Of a stretch of 64,000 bases of DNA, positions 62,376-64,000 are shown in pieces. The translations under genes and the position numbers were made by a program. The stretch is from Hyphomicrobiales bacterium (lineage in GTDB: Bacteria > Pseudomonadota > Alphaproteobacteria > Rhizobiales > Rhizobiaceae). Numbering within the stretch: position 1 is the first letter of the stretch; each line of letters starts with the position of its first letter. The DNA lies in assembly GCA_900469475.1 (NCBI GenBank), contig UBXG01000015.1, positions 1 to 64,000 of the forward strand, read 5' to 3'. The notes beneath the pieces were generated by a model. The model was not told the origin of the DNA, did not search any database, and saw nothing but the letters and a program-made list of their open reading frames with translations.

Positions 62376-64000
62376 TCAACGCGACCGGCCGCCGTGCCGG
62401 AGGCCGTCCTGCGGCTTTTCACCGACGACCTTGTCCGTCTTCTGACCGTGGGTCCGGAGCAGCACAGCCATTTCGGATGCGGGCATCGCCTTGGCATAAA
62501 GATAGCCTTGGCCAAGGGTGCAGCCACGGGCCAGGAGCATGTCGGCCTGCGCCGGGGTTTCCACACCTTCCGCGACCACAGGGACCCCCATTCGCCTGGC
62601 GATGTGGAGTATGCCTTCGACAATTGCCATGCCGACATCATCGTCACCCAAACGATCGGTAAACGATTTGTCGATCTTGATCACGTCGACCGGGATTGTG
62701 ATCAGGTGTGTGAGCGAGGCAAAGCCAGTGCCGAAGTCATCCAGCGCAATCTTGAAGCCAGCCGCACGCATCGCGGCTATCTTCTTGGCAACGATCTGAT
62801 CTCGTCCGCCGAGATAAACGGATTCGGTCACCTCAAGAATTGCATGATGGAGCGGAACACCCTCCCGTTCGAACACGGCTTGGAGACTCTGCGGAAAATC
62901 CTCGCATTGAAAATCCGCGGCTGAGAGATTGATGCCCACATGCTGGATTGGAATGCCCGATCTAAGCCAGTGACCGATGTCCATCGAAATGCAGTTGATC
63001 ATCAAGCGTGTGAGGGATGCCGCCACATGGGCGTCTTTCGTTGCTTCATGGAAAACGGCGGCCGGCAACACTTCGCCGTTCGCCAGACGTATGCGCGCCA
63101 AAGCTTCGACGCCGACGATCTCTCCGGTATCGATCCGGACGATCGGTTGGTACCAGGCTTCGATTCGTTCGTCCCTCAAGGCCGCCGCGACGGTCTGCAC
63201 AACTTCGTAGCGCTTTGCGATTGTCGAAGTCAGAGCCGCGTCGTAGGTGACGAAGCCGCCGCGAACTGTATCCTTTGCATGGTAAAGGGCGAGGTCGGCG
63301 AGATGGCGGATTTCTTCAGTCGAATGTCTTTGCTCAGAATGCGCGATTCCGACGGTGATAGATGGAAACACCGTATGACCGGCGCATATAGTCGGCTGAT
63401 GGACCTTCCGGGCAAATTCAGTGGCGATTTCTTCCGCTTGAGCGACCGAAGCGGGATCAAGGACGATTGCGAACTCGTCGCCCCCCAGACGATAGACGGC
63501 TCGAGGGCTGACGACGCTCAGCAACCTTCGTGCGACCGATGCAATCAGGTCGTCGCCCGCCGCATGGCCGAATGTGTCGTTGACGATCTTCAAGTTGTCG
63601 ACGTCGACAAGCAGAAGCGCCCAGTCGCCCGGCGACATTTCGTCCATCGCGACGTTGAACCTTGCGCGATTTGGTAGCCCGGTCAGGATGTCGGTGAAGG
63701 CAAGTCGGCGATGCTCCCGCAGACGCTCGTGCCGCTCCAGCGCAATCATGCAAAGCGGCAAACAGCTTTCTACGATAGCTTGCTCAAGCAAAGACGGTGC
63801 ACGCGCATGCCGAAAATAGAGTGCGAATGTGCCAAGGATTTTGCCCTTGCTGCCAAAGATCGGGCTCGAATAACATGCCCTGAGGCTGTGCGGCAATGCG
63901 AGGGCCTTGAAATCAGCCCATCGAGGATCTTGCTCGATGTCATCGACGATCACCGCTTCGCCAAAAAATGCCGCAGACCCACACGAACCGACCGCCGGGC
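62376..64000 (-). CDS. GAF-GGDEF-EAL c-di-GMP turnover protein (5' end off window)
   Basis: At least 540 residues are visible; the gene runs off the right edge. The visible part starts inside a GAF-like sensor (SCGSAAFFGEAVIVDDIEQD). A GGDEF domain follows (RLAFTDILTGLPNRARFNVA, then YRLGGDEFAIVLD), with an intact GGDEF loop. The EAL domain has IVGVEALARIR and the usual ALDDFGTGFASL and EGVETPAQADML segments. Both c-di-GMP synthesis and breakdown are therefore possible, as in many rhizobial motility and biofilm regulators. The stop lies 542 bp from the HD gene. Confidence 0.9.
   Translation of the reverse strand, partial: PAVGSCGSAAFFGEAVIVDDIEQDPRWADFKALALPHSLRACYSSPIFGSKGKILGTFALYFRHARAPSLLEQAIVESCLPLCMIALERHERLREHRRLAFTDILTGLPNRARFNVAMDEMSPGDWALLLVDVDNLKIVNDTFGHAAGDDLIASVARRLLSVVSPRAVYRLGGDEFAIVLDPASVAQAEEIATEFARKVHQPTICAGHTVFPSITVGIAHSEQRHSTEEIRHLADLALYHAKDTVRGGFVTYDAALTSTIAKRYEVVQTVAAALRDERIEAWYQPIVRIDTGEIVGVEALARIRLANGEVLPAAVFHEATKDAHVAASLTRLMINCISMDIGHWLRSGIPIQHVGINLSAADFQCEDFPQSLQAVFEREGVPLHHAILEVTESVYLGGRDQIVAKKIAAMRAAGFKIALDDFGTGFASLTHLITIPVDVIKIDKSFTDRLGDDDVGMAIVEGILHIARRMGVPVVAEGVETPAQADMLLARGCTLGQGYLYAKAMPASEMAVLLRTHGQKTDKVVGEKPQDGLRHGGRSR

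Noticed and set aside
1-64000. CRISPR arrays, rRNA, tRNA, replication origin or conjugation operon
   Set aside because: No regularly spaced repeats, no tRNA folds and no repABC or tra genes were found; only relics of plasmid-type genes are present.

Overview
The window looks like about 64 kb from a high-GC alphaproteobacterium of the Rhizobium/Agrobacterium group. The supporting signs are dense ABC uptake operons with GntR and LysR regulators, a NasS-NasT nitrate assimilation locus with sigma-54 promoters, four GGAAC-N17-GTT promoters of the EcfG (general stress) type, and a DNA topoisomerase IB next to small hydrophilic stress-type genes. No rRNA, tRNA, CRISPR array or ribosomal protein gene was seen. 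Decayed pieces of plasmid-type genes (an N6-adenine methylase, a DUF932 protein), a type II toxin-antitoxin pair and an IS6 remnant suggest a large plasmid or chromid, or an integrated accessory region. This replicon assignment is inference.

Layout. (1) 1-7.8 kb: an edge-truncated GntR regulator diverges from a family-5 (Dpp/Opp-type) ABC operon that ends in a galactonate-dehydratase-like enolase-superfamily enzyme, so it is probably an acid-sugar or sugar-conjugate uptake and catabolic unit. (2) 7.9-17.6 kb: a branched-chain-type transporter (livMHFG, minus strand) diverges from a GntR regulator, a DUF3830 protein, a TIGR04076 protein, an aldo/keto reductase, an NTF2-like protein, the Liv-type binding protein and a flavin amine oxidase. 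This is a complete-looking pathway of unknown substrate. (3) 18.3-33.7 kb: a DUF899 protein; a three-subunit molybdenum aldehyde oxidase (paoABC type); an SsuABC/TauABC-type transporter followed by an FAD oxidoreductase, a CoA-transferase and an enoyl-CoA hydratase; then a LysR regulator, an amidohydrolase, a DapA-family lyase and a 7Fe ferredoxin. (4) 34-42.3 kb: a patchwork of a VapBC-like pair, GNAT acetyltransferase, class II aldolase plus HAD dehalogenase with a divergent LysR, SDR with a divergent AraC regulator, and three clear gene relics (DNA methylase, chrB-chrA, DUF932). (5) 42.5-55.3 kb: the nitrate assimilation locus. A sigma-54 promoter drives a small membrane protein, nasT and nasS; a second one drives nrtABC-nirBD-nasA-cysG. 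The second transcript starts with a hairpin carrying an A1/G4 hexaloop and then meets an intrinsic terminator before nrtA, the arrangement expected of NasT (ANTAR) antitermination. (6) 55.3-62 kb: an IS6 transposase fused in frame to a CBS-domain relic, then a stress island (TPP enzyme, topoisomerase IB, SDR, tiny proteins, HD hydrolase) with four same-spacing EcfG-type promoters. (7) 62.4 kb to the end: an edge-truncated GAF-GGDEF-EAL c-di-GMP protein.

How the parts work together: NtrC/sigma-54 (nitrogen status) and NasS-NasT (nitrate presence) would jointly gate import of nitrate by NrtABC, its reduction to nitrite by NasA and to ammonium by NirBD, with CysG supplying siroheme. The other operons each pair an importer with two to six enzymes and a local regulator, the usual rhizobial scavenging layout; their substrates cannot be read from the sequence.
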